DNA of 64,000 nucleotides from Malania oleifera (GCF_029873635.1 NC_080423.1:91619191-91683190); one strand, 5' to 3'. Counted from the first letter of the stretch, positions 24,442-37,530 are shown. Notes: generated by a model not told the origin, from the letters alone. A program made the numbers and translations.

Positions 24442-27329
24442 CATTGAAGGAATGTTTCGAAGATCAAATCAGTCAGAGAAGTACAACAAGTTTTGAACCA
24501 GAGATATTCCGCATATAGTCAAAACAAATGGGTTTACTTTTTGACCATGGAAACAGAGAAATACAAGTGGCAAGCTTTTGATTGTTCGCCCCCTACAGGG
24601 ATGCTTTTGTTTTCTTTTGTTTTCCTCTTTCTTTTGTTGCAATTTATTAACGGTTTTGTCTCCGAAGTTTCCTTTTCTATCAAAGAAATGAAAGTATGCA
24701 TTTTCGTATATCACTTGCATCGGGAGTTCAATGTCCAAAATTTTGTTTACTCATGTTTCTTTGCTAAGATAAGGAAAATAAAATACCAGTATTCATGAAC
24801 CAAAAGCAGGTGTTAGTTATGAAAAATTCAAGCTACGAAATGAAAATAGAGCAAGATGAAACAATGTTCGTCACTCCATGAGTTCAAATACTGCGAATAA
24901 GTTCTGAAAGCCTCAGTAAAATATGTGTTGGTTTCATGAATCTCATGTCAGTCCGCTAATCAAGTTTTGATCGAATGATAGATGGTCATCTTTGGCCGAT
25001 CAGTTATCCCTAAAAAGAACCCAATATTGATTTACCATTTGTTAACCCACTTGAGCTTGATTGATAAACTAGTCTTTTCTTAAAAGCCAGTTCACCAAAA
25101 AGTTAACCTGGGTTGGGTCTCCTAACGTTTGGCAAGTCATATGAGACAACAATGGGCTATCGAAATGATGGCAGGCCATTTTTCTGCTACCCAAAAGAAA
25201 TTCAAAGAAGAAATCTCTTACAAGCCCTTTTGAGCCTGAAAAATTCATTTATTGATTAACCCGTCAAAGGATCACAGCCCACACTGGGGCAGTTTAAATA
25301 AAAAAAATCAGTCCCAAAGGGTGTCCAAATAAAATGCTAAAAAGTCCTTCACAAAAGGAAGAGCAAAAGGTGCAGTAAAAAAGAATATGCAGGGAAGAGA
25401 AAGAAGAAGAAAAAGGAAGAAGAAAGAAAAATAAGGGACATACTATATATGTGATCCTTGACCAAATTACCCTTTATGAAATCAATTATTTTGAGCCTTA
25501 TTTAAACCTTTTCTTCTTTAACCCATACCCCTACCCTACATTACGGTCCAAATGAAAGTCCTGACCAGATTGGTATACGTTGTTGTCTCAAATGATTTAT
25601 CAGACTCAATGTTGAGTCTGAACTACGTAATGACTTGATCCTGAAAGGGTACGTAGGCAACTTGTCCAAATGACAAGTTCGGTCAATATCTTGCAAGTGC
25701 CTCAATTCAAACTAGGAGCATGAAACATCATTATGGGATGGGATTTTTGAGCCTTAGTTTCCTTTTTATTCTGAAAACCTGTATCCCTCAGCCTACGTTT
25801 CGTCCCGAGTCTTAAAGACCATCTTGAGATCAAAACATTGGTTGGACTTGGCTGAACTAGGGACGACCATTAAACAAGAGGTTCTCAATGGCTTCACGGA
25901 AGAACAAGGTAGAAGAATAGTTCCCCAATAAAACTGGGGCAATTGGTTAAAGAAGAAAATCAGTTATTCAATTCGAAAAGTTAGCACCATCATCATCAGG
26001 GCTCTCGAATACTGGTATGAATTTTTTTTCCATTGAAATAGCAGGTGAACTCAGTAAAACATCTATTTTGTGCATATGACCTTTTGATTTAGCAAGTTGA
26101 TGTCCTAAATGCATGATCATTCATCATTCATCATTCATTCCTCCATCCAAAAAAAATAAAAAAAATTTTTTCATTCTTTAAAAGCTTTAAAAGGAGGACG
26201 GATGGTCAAAAGGGCTTAATCACTGACACATTCGCCAAAAGAGAATCCTTGTGAGGGACAGGTAAAATATAGTTATAGATGCACTTAAATGATCCAAACT
26301 CCGTGTTGAGTTCTAGTGACGCTGATTTGGGGTGCCTTCGTGTCAAAGTCAAATTTGAAGCCAATATCAGTAACAAACGATGGTAAATGGGGCAGATTTT
26401 GGGTTGAGTTTTGTTTGGACTAATTCCGATGCCGTCATATCAGAGTGCATGATGAAAACATAGCCAAGAACAGAATCAAAGTCAAAACAGGATCATGACC
26501 AGTGGCGTGTAAACACTAGGGCAAATTTTGAGTGCCTTTTGGGAATTTGAAACATGGCCAGAATCAGCAGGCACACCCAAGATCAGAGATTGGGTTGTTG
26601 ATTACAAGCATGTTGGAAGGAGAAAAGATTCATGCATTCATGCATTACCATTCATTTCATTTATTACCATGCATTTCATTCATTACCATACATTTCATGC
26701 GTTGCATAAGAAAGAAAATATAAAGGGCATCTCATTCAATATGCATACATCTTTGCATTCACACATCATTATGCACATATAGCAACATATCACTGCATTC
26801 TAGCATCTTAGGTAGCAACATGCATACATATAGCAATAGTGCACTATTTAATCACACTTGCCTGGTTGAATAAACTTCTGAATAATTCTTTTGCCTCATT
26901 GACTGAGCCATTCTGGTCTAGACGTATTTTGAAATTGGGGCAGCTGGCCCCAATGCATAGATTAACATACTTTAAAACTGTGGCAGTTGACCCCTTGGTT
27001 GTTGAGTCTCAAAGAGGGTAATCTAAAGACAGCCAAAGAAACTCAGGTTTTCATTCCCGATTGATAATCCCCAATGGAATAATTCTGAGCCCTACACCTG
27101 AGGATATATTCCAAAAAGTTCTCAAGATTTCATACTCGATTCATCATCCCCCATACAGAGTAACCATTTCCTTATTGAGCCATCTACATTGAAATTAAGG
27201 CATCAGTCCTTATATCCAAAAATGGTGTTGTTCATGATAACACCGAGATATTGGATCACCTCAAAGCTTTCTTGACTATCTCATTCATGCGAGCAATTTC
27301 ATCCAAATTATTTTGATTATCTTATTCAC
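24442..27329 (+). mobile_element. B2 post-gag non-coding block
   Basis: Where pol would be expected there is no reverse transcriptase, integrase or protease motif in any frame. Segments 24960-25300 and 25440-25700 match B1 4130-4480 and 4650-4900, and 26640-27000 matches B1 6090-6540, so the same deletion structure is shared by both elements. The open frame at 24493-24798 has no recognisable domain and is probably chance. Confidence 0.75.
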
Positions 27330-28545
27330 TTTTATTGACCCATCACGGTCCCATTTTATTGACCCATCGTGGTCCCACCTTATTGACCTATCACGGTCCC
27401 ATTCTTATTGACCCATCGCGGTTCCACTTTTATTGACCCTTCGTGGTCCCACCTTATTGACCCATCGTGGTCCCACCTTATTGACCTTTCGCGGTCCCAC
27501 CTTATTGACCTATCACGGTTCTATTCTTATTGACCCATCGCGGTTCCATCTTATTGACCCTTCGCGGTCCCACCTTATTGACCTATCACAGTCCCATTCT
27601 TATTGACCCATCGCGGTCCCACCTTATTGACCTTTCGCGGTCCCACCTTATTGACCTATCACGGTTCTATTCTTATTGACCCATCGCGGTCCCATCTTAT
27701 TGACCCTTCGCGGTCCCACCTTATTGACCTATCACGGTCCCATTCTTATTGACCCATCGCGGTCCTACCTTATTGACCCTTCGCGGTCCCACCTTATTGA
27801 CCTATCACGGTCCCATTCTTATTGACCCATCGCGGTCCCACCTTATTGACCCTTCGCGGTCCCACCTTATTGACCTATCACGGTCCCATTCTTATTGACC
27901 CATCGCGGTCCCACCTTATTGACCCATCGCGGTCCCACCTTATTAACCCTTTGCGGTCCCACTCTTATTGACCCTTCGCGGTCCCACCTCATTGACCCTT
28001 CGTGGTCCAACTCTTATTAACCTATCACAGTCGCCATCTTATTGACCCATCGCGGTCCCACCTTATTGACCTATCACGGTCTCATTCTTATTGACCCATC
28101 GCGGTTCCACTTTTATTGACCCTTCGTGGTCCCACCTTATTGACCTATCGTGGTCCCACCTTATTGACCCTTCGCGGTCCCACCTTATTGACCTATTCTG
28201 GTCCCATTCTTATTGACCAATCGCGGTTCCATTTTATTGACCCTTCACAGTCCCACCTTATTGACCTATCACGGTCTCATTCTTATTGACCCATCGCGGT
28301 CCCACTTTATTGACCTATCACGGTCCCATTCTTATTGACCCATCGCGGTCCCACCTTATTGACCCATCGCAGTCCCATTCTTATTAACCCATCGTGGTCC
28401 CACCTTATTGACCATTTTCGGTCCCACTCTTATTGATCATTCGCGGTCCCACTTTTATTGACCCTTTGCGGTCCATTCTTATTGACCCTTCGCGATCCAC
28501 TTCTATTAACCCTTTTGCGGTCTCACTCATGTTGATCCTTCGTTG
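27330..28545 (+). repeat. 24-25-bp minisatellite, about 49 copies, in B2
   Basis: Units of the form TTATTGACCCATCGCGGTCC plus CAC or CATTC repeat every 24 or 25 bp. Between about 27600 and 27900 variants alternate in a regular order (CCATCGCGG, CCTTCGCGG, CTATCACGG), giving a higher-order unit of three monomers (about 73 bp). It occupies the same place, between the post-gag block and the PPT, as the unrelated 68-bp array in B1. Confidence 0.95.
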
Positions 28546-28679
28546 GTCATTTTTGGGAAGTCACACTTTGATCTCTTTTGATGCATTGGCCTGGTCCAAA
28601 ATCAGCGTCTTTTGTCTTTGCAGGTTTGTTGCTACAAATAACGTAGGAGAGTTCCTACTTTTACTTTGAAGCAACGAAG

Positions 28680-28697
28680 CCTACAAAGAGGGGCAGC
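28680..28697 (+). other. Polypurine tract of B2
   Basis: CCTACAAAGAGGGGCAGC immediately precedes the 3' LTR start TGTAGACACC. Confidence 0.85.
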
Positions 28698-31600
28698 TGT
28701 AGACACCCCATTTTTACCCAGGCCCAATATTATTATTATTATATTACTATTATTATTTTCATTTTTATTTTCATTATTATTACCTTTGTTATTTTTAAAT
28801 ATTATTATTATTATTAGTATTTTTATTTATTATTATTATTATTATTCTTATTCTCATTATTATTTATTTATTTTTGTTATTACTATTATTATTATTTTTT
28901 TGTTATCATTTTTAGTATTTTTTATTATTATTTACATTATTATTTTAGATATTATTTTATTAGTATGGTATTATTTTTATTATTATTACTTTACTATTAT
29001 TTTGCTTATTTTTATTTTTCTTGATTATTATTATTATTATTTTTATTATCGTTAATATTATTTATTTATTATTATCTTTATTATTATTATTATTAGTATT
29101 ATTACTATTTTGTTGTTGTTATTATTATTATTATTATTTATTTACTTATTATTATTATCATTAGTATTTTTATCTCTCTTACTATTATTATTATTGTTAT
29201 TTATTTTTGGTATTATTAGTATTATGTTATTATTTTGTTATTATTATTATTATTATTATTGTTATCAATCATTATTAATATTATTATTATTATTATTATA
29301 TTTATGTGATTTAGGGTTTTGGGGTGGAGGAGCCTATTTATAGGCTCTTTCTCCCAGCCAAAAGGAAGGGGGGGCTGCACACAGCACAGCACGGAGGCAG
29401 CACACAGCCAAACGAAAAAAAATTTGCTTTCTTTTCTCCTTCTTCTTCTTCTTCTTCTTCTTCTTCTTCTTCTTCTGCTTTCAGCCACCATCTCCCGCAG
29501 TATAGCTCTCCTCCGTCCTGCACGCTGCCTGCACGCCACGCGACTAACAGCCCCACTCGGCGTCGCCGTCGCCAGTGTCCTCCAACAGCAGCCATAGCCA
29601 CCAACCCTCACCAGTCCTCGCTCACACACGGCAACACCCTTGCCGCCAACCCGAGGCTCCCTCCACGGCAGAACAGAGCCCACCGCAGCAGCCCCTGCAG
29701 ATCACGGCAGCATCTCCATAACCAGCAGCTCCGGCGGAATCATCGCAGACCCCACCAGCAACCGTTGCCAGACTGCTGCACTCCGGCGACACCACTCATG
29801 GCCACTGGTTCCTCCGGCCATCCCTGCAACACGAGAACACCCGGTGAGTCCCCCCCTGTCTCCTGTTTCTGTAAATTCCTGCACACACACACACACCGTT
29901 TCATGCATGCGAGACACACCCACGCACCCCAGCACCTGCACTGTATATACTATATATTTTATATAGATTTATTTATTTATTTATCCATTTTTTTTGTTTG
30001 AAGTTCACTTCTTTATTATTGAATGCTTAATATTATCTAAACTTATATGTATCTTAGTGTTGGTTTATTATTTTCATTTATATATTGATCATACTACTAT
30101 TATTATTGGTATATTATTATTAATAATATTATTATATTGTTCATATACTATTATTGGTTATATTATAATTAATCTATTAGTATTACGATTATATAAATTG
30201 TGTTAATATTATTATTATGTTACTTGTACATTATTATTGGTGGTATTAGTACATTGTTTATGTGTTATTATTATAAGCACAAGTATACTATTGTACATAT
30301 TAAATAATACTATTATTGTTGGATTATTATTATCATTATTATTATTATTATTCTTTTATTATGTATTCGTTTTGTATTATTATTAAAGTGTTTATATAAC
30401 TATCGTAATAAAGCTTTTATTATTATTGTGTATTGACATGGTTGGCATATTTATTGTGTTATATATTTTTGCATATTTATGTGGTTCTTATTAGTGCCTT
30501 ATATATTTATATTCATGTTAGTATTGATTGCATATTTTAATTGTATACTTAATTTGCATGCACACTTATTATCATTATTGCCATATATGTTTATTTGCAT
30601 ATTTATATTATTATCGAACGTACATTTTATTGTATAGCTAGCATATTTCTACTATTATTAGTGTAATTGCCTCATATAGTTATTTGCATATTCATTGCGC
30701 ATTCTGTTGTATATTTGATTACACATGTATTTTCATATTTCCACGTTAGGTTTTGGTATATTTCCTAATTATCACATGTTTCCATATCGTACCCATGTAT
30801 ATTGGCATAATAGATTATAATTTGAATTGTTGCCATAATTTCGTCTTATTTGTTTCTATGTTGTTTATATTTAATTTCTAGGGTTTGAATTATTGTCACG
30901 TTTCCTTTATTGTTAATCCTAGGGTTTTGTTAGTATTATGTCAAAGTTTTGATTATTTATAGTTAGGATTTATGCATGTATTTGTTAAGATATATTATTA
31001 TCATATTGTATAGTTTACATTCTAATTGTAGGGTTGATTTGTTTCTTTAATTATTTCCATATTGTATATATGTATATATATTGTTATATTATTATATTAT
31101 TGTCGCGATTATTTTATTGTTATTGTTGTAGCGAATATTACTATAGTGTATATTGTTATATTGTTATATGGTATATATATGAGTATAATGTTATATTAAG
31201 TATATTGTTATATTTAGTACTCTTAGATCACACGTTCATATTAAGAATATTGGCATATTTTAGTATTATATTAAGTTTAGTATTTTATTCTATATTATTA
31301 TCATCATTATTATTATGTTTTGTATTATTTATTAGTGTATTTTTTTTAGTATTCTAATATATATGGTATCGTTTTAGTAATTCTAGTATCTTCATATATA
31401 TAGTATATGGTGTTTTGTTGATAATTATGTGTAGTTTAATTTCTTAGTGTATTATCTCATTAACATATATTAAAACCTCCCATACTAGTATTTCCCTATA
31501 AAAATTTTATATATCATTTCAAAATTTTTGGGAGTGTATTTTCTTAATTATAATCCCTATGATTTAATTGCAAGGGGTATTAGCCTTTGGGCATCACGTA

Positions 31601-31863
31601 CCCTAAGCTCTGAGGGAATATATGTATATATTTATTTATTTTCCTATGTATTTATAAATTCATAAAAAGGAGTAATGTAAAGATTTATTAGATTAACTTA
31701 GGGATAATTTTAAATTAATTAGGTGCCGTTCTTAAGAACGGGCGTGTAGGGGGTGCTCGTACCTTCCCCTCTAACCGAACTCCCGACCCCAACTCTGGTA
31801 ATGTAGACCGATTCTACCCCTAACGGGGTAGTGATCATGTGTTCTAACCGCACTAAAGGTTAG
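28698..31863 (+). mobile_element. 3' LTR of B2, truncated at its end
   Basis: It is almost identical to 17522-20679. It stops at TTAG (31860-31863); the 5' LTR continues from the same TTAG with about 90 further bases to CGCCGTGACA. A 4-bp loss relative to the 5' LTR lies near 31771. The sequence after the junction is a repeat of the left flank of B2, so the original LTR end and target duplication are gone. Confidence 0.9.
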
Positions 31864-32087
31864 ACTTTATGGTAGTTTCAGAAATTGATGTACGCATGAA
31901 AATACTGATGTTTAGTACTGGGGGTTCTGAGTTTCAAGCTGTTGATCAGGAAGTCATACGGGGGTTAGCCTAGGATATTTTGGGGGCTTTCTCAGTGGCC
32001 AGGTAAGGGAATAAACTAAAGTAGTTATTTTCCATGCATGTTATTATTAATTATGAGCACATTTATTTTCAGAAAAACCTATGCTAT
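31860..32087 (+). repeat. Second copy of the 228-bp left flank of B2
   Basis: It matches 17294-17521 over 228 bp with four substitutions and no gaps. Both start at TTAG and end at GCTAT, the insertion point of B2. The right copy runs on without interruption into S1 LTR sequence (CTTTGTATAATAC), so it represents an empty site. Confidence 0.95.
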
Positions 32088-32379
32088 CTTTGTATAATAC
32101 ATATGAAAATGTATGTTTAGAAAATACTGCTATTATGATGAAAATGTATATGTATGTATGAGATGCCAGAAATGATGATTTTAGAATATGAAGCATGACT
32201 TTAAACGACATATGTGTGGCATGAATATCAATTTTATGTGAAGTGAATCATGATATGAAAGATTTTACGATCAAAGCATATTTTCAGGTATTATGAAAGA
32301 TGAGTTATGCTATACTGAGTTTGACGAATATATGATAAATGAGTTATTTTCAGAATGTAAATACCTGAAACATATCAGG

Positions 32380-32520
32380 CGCGAGACCATATTTATATTA
32401 TCGGCACGAGGCCGTATTTACGATTTTGGCGTGAGGCCATGTATTTATGCATATCGGCACGAGGCCGTATTTATGATTTCGACGTGAAGCCGTATCTATG
32501 TTTTTGGCACGAGGCCGTGA
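32380..32520 (+). repeat. Imperfect tandem repeat of about 30 bp in S1 LTR
   Basis: About five copies of a unit with GGCACGAGGCCGTATTTATG or GGCGTGAGGCC-type variants. Confidence 0.75.
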
Positions 32521-33410
32521 TGATGTTATGTATGTTTATGTATTATATGTTATTACAACCAGGATGTTAGTTTAGTTCAGTTCAGGGCTCGGTACCGTAG
32601 CTATTTGTGTAGATTAGATATCTATGTCAGATTAGTGCTAACCATCCCACGAGGGGATGGGAGACGGATAGTCGATGTGGCTTTCAGTAGAGTGTGGACG
32701 TCCACCTGGCAGTCCGGACCAGGGTGTGGCGGGCCCATCATACTTACAGACATATTTGATTCGGCAGTGGTCGGCCAACCATTGCCGTGTCCCGCCTTCG
32801 GGCTGCACAACCTGTCTTGGGAGGTAATACATGACATTAGCTAACTATTCATCTTGGGTAAGTTTTCAGTATTATCAGTATAACAGATGCATTATTTATG
32901 ATATGATTTACTAGTAAATATGAAAGTTTATGATGATTTATTTTACGATGATCAATGTGTACGGAAATATGAATTGTACTGTATATGTACGATTGCATTA
33001 AATGTTCATGTGTCACACAGCTGTATTTAGTTTATTTTTCCTTACTGAGAAGTGTCTCACCCCCAACATTACCACATTTTTTTTTTCAGGAAACCCAGAG
33101 AAACTAGCGGGTCAAGGCCGCCGTTGAGTGAGTGAAGCTTCCCTACTAGAAGGGTAAACGTTGAATTAGGACTAGGAGACTTTTTGTTGTAAGGTCCTAG
33201 TATCATTTTTGACTTTTTGAAAGGTTGTAAATAAATACAGTATTTTAGGAATGTAAATAACTCTGGTATTATGTTTTATGATTGGATATTCGAGATTTTA
33301 TGTTTACTGTTGCTAGGTTTTTCACTGTACTTGACAGGTGTCCCCGCTACCCATGGGTTTGGGTTGACCATCTTTATTTATTATGTTATATTTTATTGAG
33401 GGACACTACA

Positions 33411-33780
33411 AATTGAGACCAGCCTGCAGAGAGGTGCTGGAGTACAGAGTTAAAGGAAGAGGCATATGCCTCTTGATTTTAGGGTAGGTACCAGTCATGG
33501 TCAACAGAGGAGATATGATGGGGGCCAACGGTAGGTAGTGGGATGTCGAGCCCCTCAGGGCGATCCAACACCCCCTACTTGTACTAGGTGTGGTCACAAG
33601 CATCGGGGGGAGTGTTGAGTTGGGTCGATTGCCTACTATCAGTGTGGTCGGTCTGGCCATATTGCGAAAGACTGTTGAGCACCGTTAATTAATGTACCCA
33701 CTCCTAATCGCTACTTGGGAAAAAATCAAGCACCCCGAGGCAATTAGTAGAGGAAAACATCCCCGGAACGGGTATATGCA
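33411..33780 (+). pseudogene. G1 gag C-terminal part with zinc knuckles
   Basis: Continuation of G1 gag after S1. It contains two knuckle-like motifs in one frame, CTRCGHKHRGEC (near 33583) and CGRSGHIAKDC (near 33643). They are separated by an in-frame TGA, and the second has lost its first Cys to Tyr. Two knuckles are also seen in G2. Stops on both sides show it is dead. Confidence 0.8.
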
Positions 33781-34161
33781 TTGACACCGGGAGAAGCAAA
33801 GGTGGCTGGCGACGTGGTGACAGGTATCATTTTTGTGTTTTCAAATAAAGCTATTATTCTGTTTGATTTAGGTGCCACCCATTCTTTTGTGTCTCTAGGG
33901 TACCTTAAGTTATGTGGGATAGAAACTCATATGTTAGACACCAAGTTATCAGTAGCCACACCGACAGGGTCAATGGTGATATGTAAAAGAATGCTTAGAG
34001 ACTGTCTAGTTGATATTCAGGAGAAAATGCTACCAACCAATCTTGTAGTATTTGACATGAATAAATTCGATATGATTTTGGGAATGGACTGGCTAGCCGC
34101 CAACTATGCCAACATTGACTGTCATAAGAAAGAAATGATATTCAGACCTCCTAGGGCATAG
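33781..34161 (+). pseudogene. G1 aspartic protease domain
   Basis: An open stretch of about 126 codons encodes a retropepsin-like domain: ILFDLGATHSFVS near residues 29-41 (D-S-G or D-T-G is usual, here D-L-G), then MDWLAANYANIDCHKKE, typical of the linker to reverse transcriptase in Tekay/Del elements. The catalytic Asp is kept but the neighbouring Ser/Thr is Leu, so activity is doubtful. Confidence 0.85.
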
Positions 34162-36156
34162 GAGTACAAATTTATGGGGTTGTGTGTACATTCCTCACCA
34201 CAGTTATTGTTGGGTATGCAAGTGAGGAGGCTACTATTGGATGGGTGCCAGGGATACTTAGCTTGTATAAAAGAAGCGCTAGGAGGGGAACTAAAACTTG
34301 CAGATATTCCAGTAGTAAGGGAGTTCTCAAATGTCTTATCAAAAGATTTACCGGGATTGCCTCCCGACCGTGATATTAAATTTTTCATTGACCTACTTCT
34401 GGGGACGGCGACGATATCTAAAGCTCCCTATAGAATGGCTCCAGCAGAGTTTAGAGAGTCAAAAGAACAATTGTAGGAATTACTGGATAAGGGGTTTATT
34501 AGGCCCAATGTGTCATCCTGGGGAGCGCCAGTTTTGTTTGTGAAGAAGAAAGATGGGACGATGAGGATGTGTATTGACTACAGAGAGACAAATAAAGTGA
34601 CAGTTAAGAACAAGTATTCTCTCCCCCGAATTGATGATTTGTTTGATCAACTCTAGGGAACACGAGTTTACTTAAAGATTGATCTTCGATCCAAGTACCA
34701 TCAAGTGAAGGTCAAGGTAGAGAATGTTTCAAAGACAGCGTTTCAAACTCGGTATAACCATTATGAGTTTTTTATTATGCCATTTGGACTGACGAATGCT
34801 CCTTCTGCATTCATGGACCTGATAAATAGGGTCTTCCATCAGTATCTAGACCAGTTTGTAGTAGTTTTCATTGATGATATTCTAGTCTATTCGAAGAGTC
34901 CTAAGAAGCACGAAGATCATTTAAGGATGGTACTATAGGTGTTGAGAAAAGGAAAGTTATACGCTAAATTCAAGAAATGTGAATTCTGGCTTAAGGAAGT
35001 TACATTCCTTGGACATGTGATCTTTGAGGACGGTATTTTGATAGATCCAAGAAGAAAATAAGCAGTGGTGAATTGGGAAAGATCGAAGAATATTCAGGAG
35101 ATCAAGAGTTTCTTGGGTCTAGCAAGATACTACCGGCGATTTGTGGTGGGTTTTTCTAGACTATCGGGTCCTCTGACACGGTTGATGAGGAAGAATGTGA
35201 AATTCGAGTGGGCCGATAATTGTGAGTAAAGTTTCCAGGAATTGAAGCAGTGACTCTTCACTGCACCAGTTTTGTCTATTTTCATCAAGAGATGGTGGAT
35301 TTGTGATATACAGTGACGCGTCTCATAAGTGACTCGGGTGTGTCTTGATGCAGCAGGGGAAGGTCATTGCATATGTTTCTCGGCAACTTAAGGAGTATAA
35401 GAAGAACTACCCGATGCATGATTTGGAGTTGGCTGCAGTGATGTATGCATTGAAAATCTGGAGGCATTATCTGTATGGTGGGAAGTGTGAAATATTTACA
35501 GATCATAAGAGTTTGAAGTATTTCTTCATGCAAAATGAGTTAAATGTGAGGCATAGGAGATGACTAAAATTGATAAAAGATTACGATTGCACCATCAGTT
35601 ACCACCCAGAAAAGGCTAATGTGGTAACTGATGCTTTAAGCCAAAAGTTGAGAAGTGTTTTAGTATCAGCAGTGGTGATGCAACATCATATCATGATGGA
35701 TTTAGAAAAACTTGGTGTGGAACTAGTAGAGGGTAGCCATCAAGTGTTCATTGCTAATTTGGTACTTCAACCGTCTTTGCTAGAGAGGATTAAGATTGCG
35801 CAGATGCAAGATGCAGAATTTATAACGATCAGAGATAGAGCGCAGAATGGACAGGGAGCCGATTTTAATATTTCAGATGACGGAACTCTAAGGTTTCGTA
35901 GTAGGCTTTGTGTACGCGATGACGTTGAAATTAAAAAGACCATTTTGGAAGAGGTGTACCGTTCTCTGTATGAGGTACATTCGGGAAGTATGAAAATGTA
36001 CAGAGATTCGCAGGAATCCTTTTGGTGGAGCAATATGAAAAGAGAAATAGCCCGATATGTAGAACAGTGTTTGACCTGTCAGCAAATAAAGACTGAGCAC
36101 CAAAGGCCAGTAGGATCATTACAACCACTTCATATTCTAAAATGAAAGTGGGAGCA
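34162..36156 (+). pseudogene. G1 reverse transcriptase, RNase H and integrase N-terminus
   Basis: In order: the linker (LLLDGCQGYLA), RT with [43 protein letters not shown] and an intact [10 protein letters not shown] catalytic box near 34870, RNase H ([21 protein letters not shown] and [11 protein letters not shown]), and integrase zinc-binding region (CLTCQQIK near 36070). At least eight in-frame stops (for example near 34474, 34654, 34936, 35227, 35560) sit mainly at expected Gln, Arg or Trp codons. The order RT-RH-INT defines Ty3/gypsy. It is cut at 36156 by a family-A solo LTR and continues at 38978. Confidence 0.9.
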
Positions 36157-37289
36157 TGAAACGCCCCGAACCCTTAAACCCGGGTCCGACGCGTTATACC
36201 TGATCATATCCTCATAAATTATATTCCAAAACATACGCAGCGGAAAAACATGATCATAATCTCCATATAACATAATACCAGAGTTTACTAATTCTAACTA
36301 TAATCCGTATTAAATCATCCAACACCTGCATTTCCATAAATCTACATAACTCCCAAAATAATTCAGTATGTTCACAAACTTTCTTTTCTCCACAGACTTA
36401 AAATATAAGGACGTAAAACATAAATATTTGCATCTCATAATTAACATAGAAATATACCATTTTCTTTTACTATTTCCCAATAATGTTATAGAACCTCGAG
36501 CTCTCTAAGCTCGATCTCGATGAAATCCTGAAAAAAAAAAAAAAAAAATTTATATTCGGGTGACACACATCTCAGTAAGGGAAGAAACCATATATTAAAG
36601 CAGTGTGTGGCCAACATGAGTTTATATATAACATAATATTTAACATTTGAAAATCTATAACATAATTTCCGAAATCATTTCCTGATCCTAATCAAACACA
36701 TGCAAATATTTAACCCACGAAATTACCCGAGGATAAGGGTGATTACCCGCCCATACAAGTAGCACCCCTCTGCTCTAATACTTAGGCAACCTAAAGGTCA
36801 CAATTTAAGCATACCAGGGCACTCACCTTACTCAGTAAGCCCTCAAGTGTTAAATTGATCTCGTACTCACACAGTTCATACAAAAGTTTATCGGCAAAGG
36901 CCCTAAGGATAGGGAAATCTACCCGCCCATACAAGTAGGTTCCCTCTGCCCTAGTATGTTATGCGGTTATTGCCACATCTGTAGCTACTAGTGCACTCGC
37001 CTTACTCAGCAAGCCCTCAGGCGAAAGGTACGTCTCGCCCAATTATAATATGTTTTACGTACATACATACTTCTAATATCATAATATATCATTCTTTTCT
37101 GTCATTATTTAATCATACACATCTGTTCATATTCATGGTTTAACATTGTATTGCATTTCACTTTAAGTGACTCTTTCCCATTTTACATTGTTCACATTTC
37201 ACATTTCATTTCTATTCCATTCATTTCCCTTTTCATTTCATTTTCATTTCATACTCATTTTTATTTTAATTCATAAATACTTGACATCT

Positions 37290-37530
37290 TTCCAGCCGTG
37301 GTTGGTTAGCTTTGGCATCCTTTCACCCGTGGTCAGCATCTTTTCAGCCGTGATTGGTTAGCTTCGGCATCCTTTCAGTCGTGGTCGGCATCTTTTCAGC
37401 CGTGGTTTGTTAGCTTCGGCATCCTTTCAGCTGTGATTGGTTAGCTTCTGCATCCTTTCAGCCGTGATTGGTTAGCTTCGGCATCCTTTCAACCGTGGTC
37501 GACATCTTTTCAGCCGTGATTGGTTCCATA
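37290..37530 (-). repeat. Tandem repeat in family-A solo LTR
   Basis: About seven imperfect units built from TTTCAGCCGTG, ATTGGTTAGC and TTCGGCATCC. The other family-A LTRs carry a different minisatellite with the shared CATCTTTCAG core in the corresponding place. Confidence 0.8.

Larger units (their letters stand above)
17522..31863 (+). mobile_element. Tat/Ogre-like element B2, young, gag only, right end rearranged
   Basis: The parts are: 5' LTR 17522-20769, PBS 20773-20790, leader with 118-bp repeats, gag 23008-24441, non-coding block, 24-25-bp minisatellite 27330-28545, PPT 28680-28697, 3' LTR 28698-31863. The two LTRs differ by roughly half a dozen substitutions, one 4-bp gap and a few microsatellite length changes over about 3.15 kb, so insertion is recent. 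There is no protease, reverse transcriptase, RNase H or integrase. The 3' LTR lacks its last 80-90 bp and joins at a TTAG to a second copy of the left flank. It is inserted within S1 after GCTAT (17517-17521). Confidence 0.9.
16772..33410 (+). mobile_element. Gypsy solo LTR S1, split by element B2
   Basis: The LTR starts TGTAATGACCCGAA at 16772 and ends GGACACTACA at 33410. Its own sequence is 16772-17521 plus 32088-33410, about 2.07 kb. The flanks GATTG (16767-16771) and AATTG (33411-33415) agree at four of five bases, consistent with an aged 5-bp duplication, and G1 gag continues on the far side. It has a TCGTCGACGA motif array (16855-17035), a TATA box (17053), donor-like sites (17273, 17436), an imperfect tandem repeat at 32380-32520, a hairpin at 33046-33059 and an acceptor-like poly-T CAGG at 33078-33090. 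There is no internal region of its own. Confidence 0.85.
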
